Of a stretch of 64,000 nt of DNA, positions 24,538 through 33,780 are shown piece by piece. The position numbers and the translations under genes are program-made. This stretch comes from JAYPWI01 sp038135065 (GTDB lineage Bacteria; Actinomycetota; Acidimicrobiia; Acidimicrobiales; Poriferisodalaceae): contig JAYPWI010000011.1 of NCBI GenBank assembly GCA_038135065.1, forward strand, positions 1-64,000, in the 5' to 3' direction. How positions within the stretch are numbered: the stretch's first letter is position 1; the number at the start of each line of letters is the position of its first letter. The notes below the pieces were generated by a model. The model was not told the origin of the DNA. It was given only the letters and a program-made list of their open reading frames with translations, and searched no databases.

Positions 24538-26124
24538 TCACTCGTCGCCGAAGCGGTACATGAAGCCGTCCCGTGACCCGACGTAGAGCTGGCCGTGCCA
24601 CATGATGGGGCTCGACTCGATGCACCCCCCTTGCAGCGGCACCTCCCAGATGGGTGCGGGCCGGCGGGGGTCCTCGAGGGCATAGCCCCGCAGGCCGCCG
24701 CCCGACGGGCAGTCGACGGCGGTGATCAGGGTGTCGTCGATCACCAGGGGTGACGACCAGGCGTGCCACCCGATCTCGTCGCGCCAGGTGACCTCGCCGG
24801 TCGCAGTGTCCACGGCCAGGAGCTCACCCGGATGGGTTGCCACGTAGAGCATCCCGGCGCTGGATCCACTCCCGAGGGCGGGGGTGGCCCAGATCCCCCC
24901 GTCACCACCGTTGCGCGGTGGCACGTCGATGCTCCACAGGACGGGGTCGTCGGGTCGGGACGGGTCGAGGGCCAGGAGTTGGCCGACCTCGCGCCCCCGC
25001 TCGTTGAATCGCTCCTGTTCGACGGCGACGTACAGGACGCCCGTTGCATCGATGACCAGGGACGCGTCGACGTCCTCACCGACCCAGTAGTCGAGGACGG
25101 GGACCAACTCCTCGACCGGGGTGCCCGCCGCGATGGCGTCGATGTCGAGACCGACCACCCGGCCCCCGCTGTTCGCCACGAAGACGGTGCCCTCGAACAC
25201 GGCTGGTGAGTTCTCCACGCTCTGCTCCCGCCCCACGGCAGCGAGGAGCTCGTCGGTGAACATCGGGAACTCGAGCAGGGTCCGAGGGTTGACCTCCACC
25301 AGGTCGTCGGCGCCGTAGGCGCGGTTGAGCTCGAAGACCAGCAACCATCCGCTCTCGGCGGGGAGGAACATCAGGTCGTCGGCGATGGCGGGGTTGCCGT
25401 CCCAGTCGTCGTTCCAGACCACCCGGTTGTCATAGGCGTTGCGTCGCCACAGCTCGGTGGGGACCTCACGGTCGAGGGCGATGATCCGGTAGTAGTTGTC
25501 CCGCGAGCCCACGTACAGCAGCGGGTAGCCGTCGGGGTCCAAGGCCACAGAGCCCTTGACGATGTCCCCGGTCCGAAAGGGCGGCCTGGTGGGCTGCCCG
25601 GTCGCCGCGTCGAGAAAGTGCACAGCCTTGTCGTAGGACCCGAAGATCAGCTCGGTGACCCCGTCTGGGCGCTCCCAGATGACGGGTTGGCCCGTCCACC
25701 CGGTGCCGCACCACGTCTTGGGCTCTCCGTGATGGGTGCTGGCCCCACACATGGGGCTGTCGGGGTAGCGCCAGATGATCTCCGGATCGGTCGGCACGGG
25801 GCCGGTGCCGTACCAGGTGCGGGTCAGGTTGCCCCGGAACATGGTGATGCCCTCCACGATGCCGTAGGGCTGGGAGACCCCGCCCCGCAGTGGTGGCGGG
25901 ACGGTGGTCGTCGTGGAGGGAGACGAGGTCGCCGGGGGTGAGCTCGACGGCAGAGCCGTCGTCGTCGGAGCAGGAACCGTGGTTGCGGTTGGGCCTGTTG
26001 TCGGTGCCGTCGACGTGGTGGGTGTCAAGAGCGGGGCCGGGGACCCAGTGCCGGTGGATCCGGCGCAGCTGGCGAGCAGGGCCAGGACGGCCAGCAGGCC
26101 CAGAGGGACGCGCCTCGGGTCCAC
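24538..26124 (-). CDS. PQQ-like beta-propeller lipoprotein
   Basis: 528 aa. GTG at 26124 begins a signal peptide with lipobox LLASCAG, followed by about 55 residues of Thr/Pro/Ser-rich linker, so the protein is anchored outside the membrane with a flexible tether. The rest is an eight-bladed PQQ/WD-like propeller: blades such as AVHFLDAATGQPTRPPFRTG, ALDREVPTELWRRNAYDN and LAVDTATGEVTWRDEIGWHA. A Cys pair (CGASTHHGEPKTWCG) may form a disulfide. No PQQ dehydrogenase active-site signature is evident, so a binding or scaffold role is as likely as catalysis. It follows the PPOX gene by 14 nt. Confidence 0.8.
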   Translation of the reverse strand: MDPRRVPLGLLAVLALLASCAGSTGTGSPAPLLTPTTSTAPTTGPTATTVPAPTTTALPSSSPPATSSPSTTTTVPPPLRGGVSQPYGIVEGITMFRGNLTRTWYGTGPVPTDPEIIWRYPDSPMCGASTHHGEPKTWCGTGWTGQPVIWERPDGVTELIFGSYDKAVHFLDAATGQPTRPPFRTGDIVKGSVALDPDGYPLLYVGSRDNYYRIIALDREVPTELWRRNAYDNRVVWNDDWDGNPAIADDLMFLPAESGWLLVFELNRAYGADDLVEVNPRTLLEFPMFTDELLAAVGREQSVENSPAVFEGTVFVANSGGRVVGLDIDAIAAGTPVEELVPVLDYWVGEDVDASLVIDATGVLYVAVEQERFNERGREVGQLLALDPSRPDDPVLWSIDVPPRNGGDGGIWATPALGSGSSAGMLYVATHPGELLAVDTATGEVTWRDEIGWHAWSSPLVIDDTLITAVDCPSGGGLRGYALEDPRRPAPIWEVPLQGGCIESSPIMWHGQLYVGSRDGFMYRFGDE

Positions 26125-26138
26125 GTGGTGTCGACCGC

Positions 26139-26546
26139 TCAGCCCTGGCGGTCGGGTCCGGCCTTGTCGATGGTGAACCGAACGATGCACCTCTGGTCGG
26201 CCACCATGGCCCGCCGGTAGTCGTCCCAGTCCGGGTGATCGCCCTGCAGGGTCCGGTAATAGGTGACCAGCAGGTCCATGGCATCGGGGAGGGAGACGAT
26301 CTCGGTGGTGCAGTTCAGCTGTACCCACCGCCCCAGCCACTTGTCGGGGAAGACGCACAGGTAGGCCCGGGGATCGCGCCGAAGTTGGGCGACCTTGTAG
26401 GCCGTCTCCCGGGTGGACATGACGATGGTGTCATCGACCACGGCCAGGGTGACCGGGGACATCTGGGGTGTCCCATCGGTCAGGTAGGTGGCGATCACGG
26501 CCCGGGAGTTGCCCCGGACGTAGTCGAGGCCATCGGCGATGTCCAC
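26139..26546 (-). CDS. PPOX-class F420-type flavin/deazaflavin oxidoreductase
   Basis: 135 aa split-barrel protein: GNSRAVIATYLTDGTPQMSP, VVDDTIVMSTRETAYKVAQL and LRRDPRAYLCVFPDKWLGRW match the PPOX-fold F420-dependent family of actinobacteria. GTG at 26546 follows the SRPBCC gene stop by 3 nt, so the two are co-translated. The substrate is unknown. A nearby START-like (SRPBCC) protein could deliver a hydrophobic ligand (inference). Confidence 0.8.
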   Translation of the reverse strand: MDIADGLDYVRGNSRAVIATYLTDGTPQMSPVTLAVVDDTIVMSTRETAYKVAQLRRDPRAYLCVFPDKWLGRWVQLNCTTEIVSLPDAMDLLVTYYRTLQGDHPDWDDYRRAMVADQRCIVRFTIDKAGPDRQG

Positions 26547-26549
26547 GGC

Positions 26550-27065
26550 TCAGCCCTCGAGGGCGGCCTTCATGGCAGCCAGGGTCGCCTCGATGCCCCG
26601 TTCGGCGTTGCCGGTCCGGTACGCCAGCTCGGCGTCGCCGTTCTCGACCATGCGGGGCGACAGCTGACGAAGGGTCCAGGACTCGGTGAGGCGAGTGCCG
26701 CCGTCGATGGCCTCCAACTGGTAGCGCCACAGGGCGATGTTGTACTCGAGCCCGCCGGTGACGAAGGCGAAATCCTCGTTCTCCACCCGCTGGATGATCT
26801 CGACCGGGGCCTTCCATTCCTCGCCGTCGAGGCGGTTCACCCCAACGAACATGTCGCCTACCTGACCGGTTCCCGGCTCGCCGTCCTCGCCCTTGCGCCA
26901 GTAGCCGCCCGTGTTCTCGTTGCTCCACTCGCCGTACCGGTCGAGAGAGGTGACCAGCTCCCATACGGCGGCCGGGGGCGCAGCGATGTCGACCGAGCCG
27001 GTGCGCTGGGTGACGGGGTTGTCGAGGGCGCCGGGAAGATTGTCTGGGATCGAGATGTCGGACAT
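26550..27065 (-). CDS. SRPBCC/polyketide-cyclase-type protein
   Basis: 171 aa START-like fold: QRTGSVDIAAPPAAVWELVT, SLDRYGEWSNEN, then EWKAPVEIIQRVENEDFAFV and RYQLEAIDGGTRLTESWTL, ending with a long helix that contains NAERGIEATLAAMKAALEG. These proteins bind hydrophobic ligands in a deep pocket, and some are cyclases or hydrolases. ATG at 27065 is 6 nt after a TATGCT box and heads the operon with the PPOX and PQQ-propeller genes; an in-frame GTG two codons earlier would remove this spacing. Confidence 0.82.
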   Translation of the reverse strand: MSDISIPDNLPGALDNPVTQRTGSVDIAAPPAAVWELVTSLDRYGEWSNENTGGYWRKGEDGEPGTGQVGDMFVGVNRLDGEEWKAPVEIIQRVENEDFAFVTGGLEYNIALWRYQLEAIDGGTRLTESWTLRQLSPRMVENGDAELAYRTGNAERGIEATLAAMKAALEG

Positions 27066-27071
27066 CGGCAC

Positions 27072-27077
27072 AGCATA
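27072..27077 (-). promoter_or_regulatory. -10 box TATGCT for the SRPBCC-PPOX-lipoprotein operon
   Basis: TATGCT, GTGCCG, ATG on the minus strand. It stands back-to-back with the plus-strand TACCTT at 27103 in a 49-bp divergent region. Confidence 0.5.
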
Positions 27078-27102
27078 GGTTCACCGCCGTGGTGCGGCCC
27101 GC

Positions 27103-27108
27103 TACCTT
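27103..27108 (+). promoter_or_regulatory. -10 box TACCTT of the SDR gene at 27115
   Basis: TACCTT, CGCCCC, ATG. Together with the minus-strand box at 27072 it makes a compact divergent promoter pair. Confidence 0.5.
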
Positions 27109-27114
27109 CGCCCC

Positions 27115-27876
27115 ATGAGCGTCACCTATCACGATCTGGCCGGGCGCACCGCCGTGGTCTCGGGAGGGGCCACCGGGATCGGCCGGGAGACCGTCACCGC
27201 CCTGTGTGAACAGGGGATGCAGGTGGTCTTCGTCGACATCGACGTCCCTGCCGCCCTCGAACTTGTGGAGTTGCTGGCCCCTTCGGGCAACCGGCCCACC
27301 TTCGTGGAGTGCGACGTGACCGACGATGACGGCCTGCGGGCTGCCCTGGGTGGGGCCGAACTGGTCGGCGACGGCATCGACCTGCTGGTCAACAATGCCG
27401 CCAACGACACCCGCTTCGCCACCGACGCGGTGGACGCAGATGTGTGGAATTGGTCGGTGGCCGTCAACCTGCGCCACCAGTTCGTGGCTGCCCAGACGGT
27501 GGCCCCCGCCATGCAGCGGCGCGGTCGAGGATCAATCGTCAACTTCGGATCGGTGGCCCCCACCTCGAAGATCCCCGACCTGGCCGTGTACTCGACCTGC
27601 AAGGCCGCTGTGCGAGGGCTGACCAGGACGCTGGCCCGCGAGTACGGCCCCTTCGGCATCAGGGTGAACACCCTCGTGCCGGGGGCGGTGATGACCGACC
27701 GGCAACTGGCGCTGTGGTACGACGACCAGGCCGCGGTGCAAGCGGTCCTCGACCGGCAGTGCCTGCCCCGGCGGATGGGGGAGCGCGACATCGCCAACAT
27801 GGTGCTGTTCCTGGCCAGCGACGTGTCCGCCGGCTGCACCGCCCAGGAGTGGATCGTGGACGGGGGTCTCACCTGA
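27115..27876 (+). CDS. Short-chain dehydrogenase/reductase
   Basis: 253 aa classical SDR. Cofactor loop SGGATGIGRETVTALCEQ, acidic FVDIDVP favouring NAD(H), CDVTDDDGLRAAL, LLVNNAANDTRFAT, catalytic Ser in IVNFGSVAPTSKIPD, and Tyr/Lys in VYSTCKAAVRGLTRTLA. The ending WIVDGGLT is standard. It opens a monocistronic unit or a pair with the aldo-keto reductase gene 34 nt further on, which has its own -10 box. Substrate unknown. Confidence 0.86.
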   Translation: MSVTYHDLAGRTAVVSGGATGIGRETVTALCEQGMQVVFVDIDVPAALELVELLAPSGNRPTFVECDVTDDDGLRAALGGAELVGDGIDLLVNNAANDTRFATDAVDADVWNWSVAVNLRHQFVAAQTVAPAMQRRGRGSIVNFGSVAPTSKIPDLAVYSTCKAAVRGLTRTLAREYGPFGIRVNTLVPGAVMTDRQLALWYDDQAAVQAVLDRQCLPRRMGERDIANMVLFLASDVSAGCTAQEWIVDGGLT

Positions 27877-27898
27877 GCCATGCCCTCCCTGGTTGGCC

Positions 27899-27904
27899 TA
27901 ACGT
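27899..27904 (+). promoter_or_regulatory. -10 box TAACGT of the aldo-keto reductase gene
   Basis: TAACGT, TCGCCC, ATG at 27911. Confidence 0.48.
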
Positions 27905-27910
27905 TCGCCC

Positions 27911-28942
27911 ATGCTCGAAGCGGTACAGATGGGTCGGAACAGCGGACTGCGGGTCTCGAAGCTGGTGCTGGGCACCATGAACTTCGGGATCCCCGGGCGG
28001 GGTCACCAGGGCGACTGGACCCTCGACATCGACGCCGCCCGACCCATCTTCGAGGCTGCCCTCGAGCGGGGGCTGTTCACCTTCGACACGGCTGACATCT
28101 ACGGCATCGGGGCCAGCGAGGAGGTGGTGGGAGCCCTGCTGCGCGAGCTGGCCCAGCGCGACGAATACGTCATCGCCACCAAGATCAGCCAACCCATGGG
28201 GCCCGGACCCAACCAGGGCGGCCTGTCCCGCAAGCACATCATCGAGGGAGTCGAAGCGTCCCTGCGTCGTCTGGGGCTCGACTACGTCGACCAGCTGGTC
28301 ATCCACCGCCACCCCCACGGGGTGATGGGATCGGTGCAGGCCCCCATCGAAGAGATGCTGGAAGCCCTCGACCACCTGGTGCGGACTGGCAAGGTGCTGT
28401 ACCTGGGCGGTTCGTCGATGTTCGCATGGCAGTTCGTCGAACTGCAGATGACGGCCGAGGCCAACGGATGGACGAAGTTCGTCTCGATGCAGAACCACTA
28501 CAACCTGATCTACCGGGAGGAGGAGCGGGAGATGAACCCGTACTGCGCCGCCACCGGGGTGGCCCTCATGCCCTGGTCGCCGCTGGCTCGGGGCATCCTG
28601 GCCGGTACGTACCGGGGAGGCTTCGGCGGGGGCTCGACCAATCGGTCCCAGGGGGTTGATCGGGCGCGGACCGAGGGCTTGTACCGGGGACGGCGCGACT
28701 TCGAGATCGCCGATCGGGTGGTCGAGGTAGCCGAGCGGTTGGGATGTCGGCCGGCGCAGGTCTCGTTGGCCTGGTTGTGCGGCAAGGACGAGGTGACGGC
28801 GCCGGTGGTGGGGGTGTCGCGGGTGGAGCAGCTCGATCAGTTGGTGGAAGCGGCCGCCATGAAGCTCGATCCGGCCGATGTGGCGTACCTCGAGGAGCTG
28901 TACGAGCCGGTGGAGAACCTGCTGTCCATCGGCTATTCGTGA
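27911..28942 (+). CDS. Aldo-keto reductase
   Basis: 343 aa (beta/alpha)8 NADPH-dependent reductase. Catalytic tetrad positions can be placed: Asp in FTFDTADIYGIGASEEVVG with its Tyr four residues on, Lys in YVIATKISQPMG, His in YVDQLVIHRHPHG. Cofactor-binding C-terminal part: TAPVVGVSRVEQLDQLVEAA. The sequence SMQNHYNLIYREEEREMNPY resembles AKR families acting on aliphatic or sugar aldehydes. It converges with the carboxylase gene, ending 21 nt from it. Confidence 0.88.
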   Translation: MLEAVQMGRNSGLRVSKLVLGTMNFGIPGRGHQGDWTLDIDAARPIFEAALERGLFTFDTADIYGIGASEEVVGALLRELAQRDEYVIATKISQPMGPGPNQGGLSRKHIIEGVEASLRRLGLDYVDQLVIHRHPHGVMGSVQAPIEEMLEALDHLVRTGKVLYLGGSSMFAWQFVELQMTAEANGWTKFVSMQNHYNLIYREEEREMNPYCAATGVALMPWSPLARGILAGTYRGGFGGGSTNRSQGVDRARTEGLYRGRRDFEIADRVVEVAERLGCRPAQVSLAWLCGKDEVTAPVVGVSRVEQLDQLVEAAAMKLDPADVAYLEELYEPVENLLSIGYS

Positions 28943-28963
28943 TCCCCAGCCCGCAGGCCCGGG

Positions 28964-31900
28964 TCAGGGGCGGAAGCGAAGGTCCCGCTGTCCGAGTTCG
29001 GCGGCCTGGTTGACCCGGCGGTAGGCGGTCGGGATCCACTCGCAGATCAGGCGCCGCGTGTCGCGGGGGTCGATCATCTCCTCCATCTGGAACCGGTTCA
29101 GGGGGCCGATCGGTCCCCGGGCTGCTTCGATGCGGGCGTCGATCTCGGCCCGAAGGGCCACAGGGTCCTCGGCTTCGGCCAACTGGCTCTTGTAGGCCGC
29201 CTCGATGCCACCCTCTGGGGGAATGCCGCCCACATCGGCGGCCGGCCACACCACCCTGGTGTTCCACTGGCGGCGCGGGGTGGCGTAGTTGTTGCCCGCC
29301 ACCCCGAACGACCGGCGCATCAACACCGTGAACATGGGGACCCGGGACTGGGCGAAGGCCACCATCCATGTCGCCCCCTTGCGGATGGTTCCCCGGATCT
29401 CGTGCTCGAGGCCGACCGCGAACCCGGGGTTGTCGCACAGGTTCAGGATCGGCAGGTGGAACATGTCGCACAGGTCGATGTGGCGGGTGAGCTTGTCGCA
29501 TCCGTCCGCCGTCAGGGCCCCGCCGTTGACGTGGCGGGAATCCGATGCGATCACCCCCATGGGGTGCCCGTTCATCCGGATGAAGCCCACCACCTGGTCG
29601 GTGCCCCACAACGGTCCGATCTCGAAGAAGGAACCCGTGTCGGCGATCAGGTCGATGGCTCGGCGAATGTCGAAGGTGGTGGTCCGTTTGCGGGGAACCA
29701 GGGTGAACAGTTCCTCTTCGGCTCGGTCGGGGGAGTCACCGCCGTCGAGGGCAATCACGGGTGGTGGGTCGTAGACCGAGGAGGGCAGGTATGACAGGAA
29801 GCGCCGGGTCTGGGCCATGGCCTCGTCCTCGGTTTCTGCCAGGTTGTCGACCGAGCCGTTGGTGCAATGGATGCGCCAGTCGCCCAGGTCTTCCTTCGTG
29901 ATGTCGTAGCCCATGGCATGGGAAACCACCGGGGGTCCGGCCACGAAGAGCTGGCTGATGTCGCGCACCATCACCGAGAAGTGACCGAGCACCGCCTTCG
30001 CGGCCCCGATGCCGACCACCGAGCCGAGCAGCACGTTCACCACGGGAACAGTGGCCAACTGCTCGGCATACTCGGTGGAGCTCAGGTGGGGGGGCAGGAA
30101 CGAACCGCCACCCCCGCTGACCCGGGGGCGCCCCGAGGTGATGGCCCCGCTCGATTCCTTGGCCGAGCTCTGACCGCCCGACTTCTGCTCGGGCACCATG
30201 GCGGCCACACTGCCCCCACCCGAGGAGCCGTCGAGCAATCGGATCGAGGGGATCCGCAGCTCGGTGGACAGCTGATCCAGATAGGTCGACTTGGCCCCGA
30301 TCGCTCCGTCGGCGTGACCGCCTCGGGACGTGAAGTCGTCGGCACAGACGATGACCTCCCGCTGGTCGATGGTCCCGTACCCCCCGACGTGGTTGGCCGG
30401 GGTGAACGCTGCGATGTTGCCCTCGTCGTCGTAGGAGGCGAAGCCGGCCAGGCTCCCCACCTCACGGAACGAGCCGTCGTCGAGGAGGAGATCGATGCGG
30501 TCCCGGCAGTGCAGCTTGCCCCTGTCCCGCTGGCGAACCACCCCCTTCTCCATGGAGGTGGGAGCAAGGCGCTCGGCGGCCAGGGCGTGCAGGGTGCGGA
30601 CCTCGTCGAGGACCGGGGCCCAGGTGTCGGCCCCGTGGACCCGGGGCGCTGCGCCGTCACCGCTGCCCGGGGCGATGGCCAGCAGCACGTCGCCCTCGGC
30701 CATCTGAGCACCTGGTGAGAGCTCGGCCAGGGTGCTGATCGTCCCCGCACAGGGCGCCGTGATCTCGGTCTCCATCTTCATGGCCGAGATGACCACCAGG
30801 GTGTCACCGGCCAGCACCTCGTCGCCCACCGCAACCCTCAACTCCACCAGCGCGGCCCCCATGGGCGCCGTCACCGCGGCGTGGCCCTCGGCCACATCGA
30901 TCGGGGCCAACAGGGGGCCCGAGACCACCGGAGCGACCGGTGCTCCCGGCCCGGCTCCGGGAGCGGAGCGGTCCAGCAGGGCCACGGTCGGATCACTCGG
31001 CGGGGCAACCGACGCGGCGAGGCCCGCCGTCTCGCCCAACAGGGGCGTGCGGGCGTCGCCGCGCACCACGTCGGGGTGGGCCAGGATGGCCTGGAGCTGA
31101 CCGAGGTTGGTGGGAAGGCCGCTGATCTGGAACTCGGCGATGGCCCGCCGGGCCCGATCGGCAGCTGCCGCGAAGTCGGCGGACGGACCCGACGTGACGA
31201 TGACCTTGGCCAGGAGGGGATCGAACTGTGGCGGGGGCGCGTAGCCCGCGTACCCCGCAGCATCGACCCGGATGCCCGGCCCCGACGGCTCCTTGTAGGC
31301 GCTGATGGCCCCGGCCCCCGTCGCCACGACCCGGCTCTGGATCGAATATCCCCTGGTAGTGATGGTGTCCTGGGTCAGCCCCAGATCGGCGAGCGACGCC
31401 CCGCCGGCGATGGTCAGCTGGGCCTCGACGAGGTCGACGCCGGTCACCTGCTCGGTCACCGTGTGCTCGACCTGGATCCGGGGGTTGCATTCGATGAAGG
31501 CGTAGGTGCCCGCCTCGGGGTCGACCAGGAACTCCACCGTGCCTGCGCTGCGGTACCCGACGGCCCCCACCAGGGTCAGGGCGTCCCGGTGCAGGGCGGC
31601 GGCCAGGTCGGGGGCGAGGTTGGGGGCCGGTGCGATCTCGACGACCTTCTGGTTCCGCTGCTGAACCGAGCAGTCGCGCTCGTGGAGGTGCACGGCCGTC
31701 CCTGACCCGTCGGCCAGCACCTGCACCTCGATGTGGCGGGGGCGAGCCACGAACGACTCGACGAACACGGTGCCGTTCCCGAATGCGGCAGCTGCCTCGC
31801 TGGTGCATCGCTCGAAGGNNNNNNNNNNCACCGTGGACGACCCGCATCCCGCGACCGCCGCCGCCCCCGGCGGCTTTGAGCATCACCGGGTAGCCGATGG

Positions 31901-32351
31901 CATCGGCCACCGCGGCCGCTGCGGTGGCATCGGCGACGGGGCCGTCGGAGCCGGGCACCACGGGGATGTCGAGCGACACAGCCAGCTCCCGTGCCCTGAC
32001 CTTGTCCCCGAAGAGGGAGATCACGTCCGACGAGGGGCCGACGAAGACGAGACCGGCCTCCTCGCAGGCCTGGGCAAACGCTGCGTTCTCCGACAGGAAC
32101 CCATAGCCGGGGTGCACGGCGTCACAGCCGCTGGCCAGCGCGATGGCGACGACGGCCTCGACGTCGAGGTACGCGCCGATCGGGTCGGTCCCCGGCAGTT
32201 GGACAGCCGTGGTCGTGGCCGTGGTGTGCAGGGACGCAGCGTCCACCGCGGCGTGGATACCCACCGTCTCGAGGCCGAGCGCGTGGGCGGCGCGGGCCAC
32301 CCGGATGGCGATCTCTCCCCGGTTGGCGATCAGAACTCGTCGAAGTGCCAC
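28964..32351 (-). CDS. Single-chain acyl-CoA carboxylase (biotin carboxylase + BCCP + carboxyltransferase)
   Basis: About 1125 codons in one gene, interrupted by a 10-N gap that breaks the frame only because of its arbitrary length. Order: biotin carboxylase (ALRRVLIANRGEIAIRVARA, the ATP-grasp loop KAAGGGGGRGMRVV, FIECNPRIQVEHTVTEQVTG), biotinyl domain with AMKM (modified Lys at 30777-30779), and a carboxyltransferase (DRGKLHCRDRIDLLLDDGSF, later NGGALTADGCDKLTRHIDLC). The layout matches single-chain long-chain acyl-CoA carboxylases, distinct from the usual two-subunit actinobacterial enzymes. The GTG start has GGGAGACGGAGACACC upstream. Substrate chain length is unknown. Confidence 0.88.
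31819..31828. other. Assembly gap (10 N) inside the carboxylase gene
   Basis: It lies just after the ATP-grasp glycine loop. The frames on the two sides are joined only if the true missing length is a multiple of three, which fits a few codons of the loop between VVHG and FERC. No real frameshift is implied. Confidence 0.75.
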
Positions 32352-32441
32352 GGTGTCTCCGTCTCCCTGTTCGGCCTGCCCATGATGGCCTACCGGCCCC
32401 GCCTGTGCCGGGGTGCGCTACCGCGGCCGGTCGGGGCGTGT

Positions 32442-32447
32442 CACAGT
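32442..32447 (+). promoter_or_regulatory. -10 box CACAGT before the class V aminotransferase gene
   Basis: CACAGT, TGGCCC, GTG at 32454. It differs from the usual box in its first base but keeps A2 and T6. Confidence 0.4.
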
Positions 32448-32453
32448 TGGCCC

Positions 32454-33722
32454 GTGCTGACCACCGAACTCCTCGACGAGGTGCGTGACCGCTTCCACCA
32501 CGTCGATGTCTGCCCCTACGCCGGTCCACGGGCCTTCTTCGAGAACGCCGGCGGATCTCTCACCCTCAAGGCGGCCGTGGACCGAACCGCCGAGCTGATG
32601 ACCCTGCCCGACAACCAGGGACGATCCAACGAAGCATCGCGAGCCCTGGCCGGGGTGATCGCCCAAGGCCGAACCGACATGATGACCTTCCTGGGCGCCT
32701 CGTCGGGCCGGGTGATGGTGGGGGAGACGGGGACCGAGTTGCTGGGCCGTTTGATCCGCAACGCCAGCATTGCGGTGTCGGGCACCCGCCAGGGCGGCCC
32801 GACCAACGTGGTGGGCAGCCACCTCGAGCATCCCGCCACCTTCTCGGCCTGCCGGCGCTGGGCCGAGGTGCTCGGGTGGGAGTACCGCCAGGTGGACTTC
32901 GATCCGGTCACCTCGGTCGTGGGACCGGCCCAGTACGTCACGGCGCTGGATCGTGACACCGCAGTGGCGACCATCATCCACGCCAGCCCGGTCACCGGGA
33001 TGCACGTCGACGTGGCGGCCGTGGCCGGGGCGATCCGTGAGGTGGCCCCCGACGCGTTCATCGTGGTGGACGGCATCCAGCAGGCGGCCCACGGCCGGAT
33101 CGAGGTGGAGGCCTACGGCATCGACGGCTACGTGGTGTCGGGGTACAAGATGTTCTCCCGCCACAACTACGGAGTGGCTTGGATGTCGGAACGGCTGGCC
33201 ACCATCTCCCACGACCAACTCCACGGTGCGCCGGCCGACGAGTGGGAGCTGGGCACCCGGGACCCCTCGGCGTATGCCGCGACCAGCGAGGTCGTGCGCT
33301 ATCTCGAATGGTTGGGTCGCACCGCAGGCCGACCGGCCGGGGACAGCTCTCGGGAACTACTGGAAGCGGCCGCCGTGGTCATCGCGGCCCAGGAACACAC
33401 CCTGGTCGATGCCATGCTCCACGGCACGGCCGGCCAGCCCGGGCTGGCCCAGCTTCCGGGGGTGAAGGTCGTGGGGCCGGTGGCCAGTGAGCACCGCAGC
33501 GGCATGGTGTCCTTCGAGGTGCAGGGTTACCCGTCGGCCGAGGTGGTCACCGAGCTCGAGGCGGCCGGGGTGCGCACCCATGCCCGCCGGCGCGACCACT
33601 ATTCGGCCGGAGTGTTGGTGCCCCTCGGGGTCGAGGACTGTGTGCGGGCCTCGGTCTGTCACTACAACACCGTCGAGGAGGTCGAGCGCTTCCTGGCGGC
33701 GGTGGCACGCCTGACATCCTGA
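32454..33722 (+). CDS. Aminotransferase class V (cysteine desulfurase-like fold)
   Basis: 422 aa. GTG at 32454 is followed by YAGPRAFFENAGGSLTLKAA, typical of this fold's N-terminus. The PLP Lys is in VVSGYKMFSRHNYGVAWM and the preceding Asp/His region reads FIVVDGIQQAAHGRIEVEAY. The substrate-side Cys loop of true cysteine desulfurases is not evident, so kynureninase-, isopenicillin-epimerase- or lyase-like roles remain possible. It is divergent from the carboxylase gene across about 100 bp; neither side shows an obvious operator. Confidence 0.8.
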   Translation: MLTTELLDEVRDRFHHVDVCPYAGPRAFFENAGGSLTLKAAVDRTAELMTLPDNQGRSNEASRALAGVIAQGRTDMMTFLGASSGRVMVGETGTELLGRLIRNASIAVSGTRQGGPTNVVGSHLEHPATFSACRRWAEVLGWEYRQVDFDPVTSVVGPAQYVTALDRDTAVATIIHASPVTGMHVDVAAVAGAIREVAPDAFIVVDGIQQAAHGRIEVEAYGIDGYVVSGYKMFSRHNYGVAWMSERLATISHDQLHGAPADEWELGTRDPSAYAATSEVVRYLEWLGRTAGRPAGDSSRELLEAAAVVIAAQEHTLVDAMLHGTAGQPGLAQLPGVKVVGPVASEHRSGMVSFEVQGYPSAEVVTELEAAGVRTHARRRDHYSAGVLVPLGVEDCVRASVCHYNTVEEVERFLAAVARLTS

Positions 33723-33766
33723 GCGGCCCGACGGTCGTTCACATCGTCATGGGACGTGCTGCCGCA

Positions 33767-33772
33767 TAGGCT
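33767..33772 (+). promoter_or_regulatory. -10 box TAGGCT of the MaoC-family gene
   Basis: TAGGCT, 8 nt, ATG at 33781. Confidence 0.48.
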
Positions 33773-33780
33773 CGGACCTC

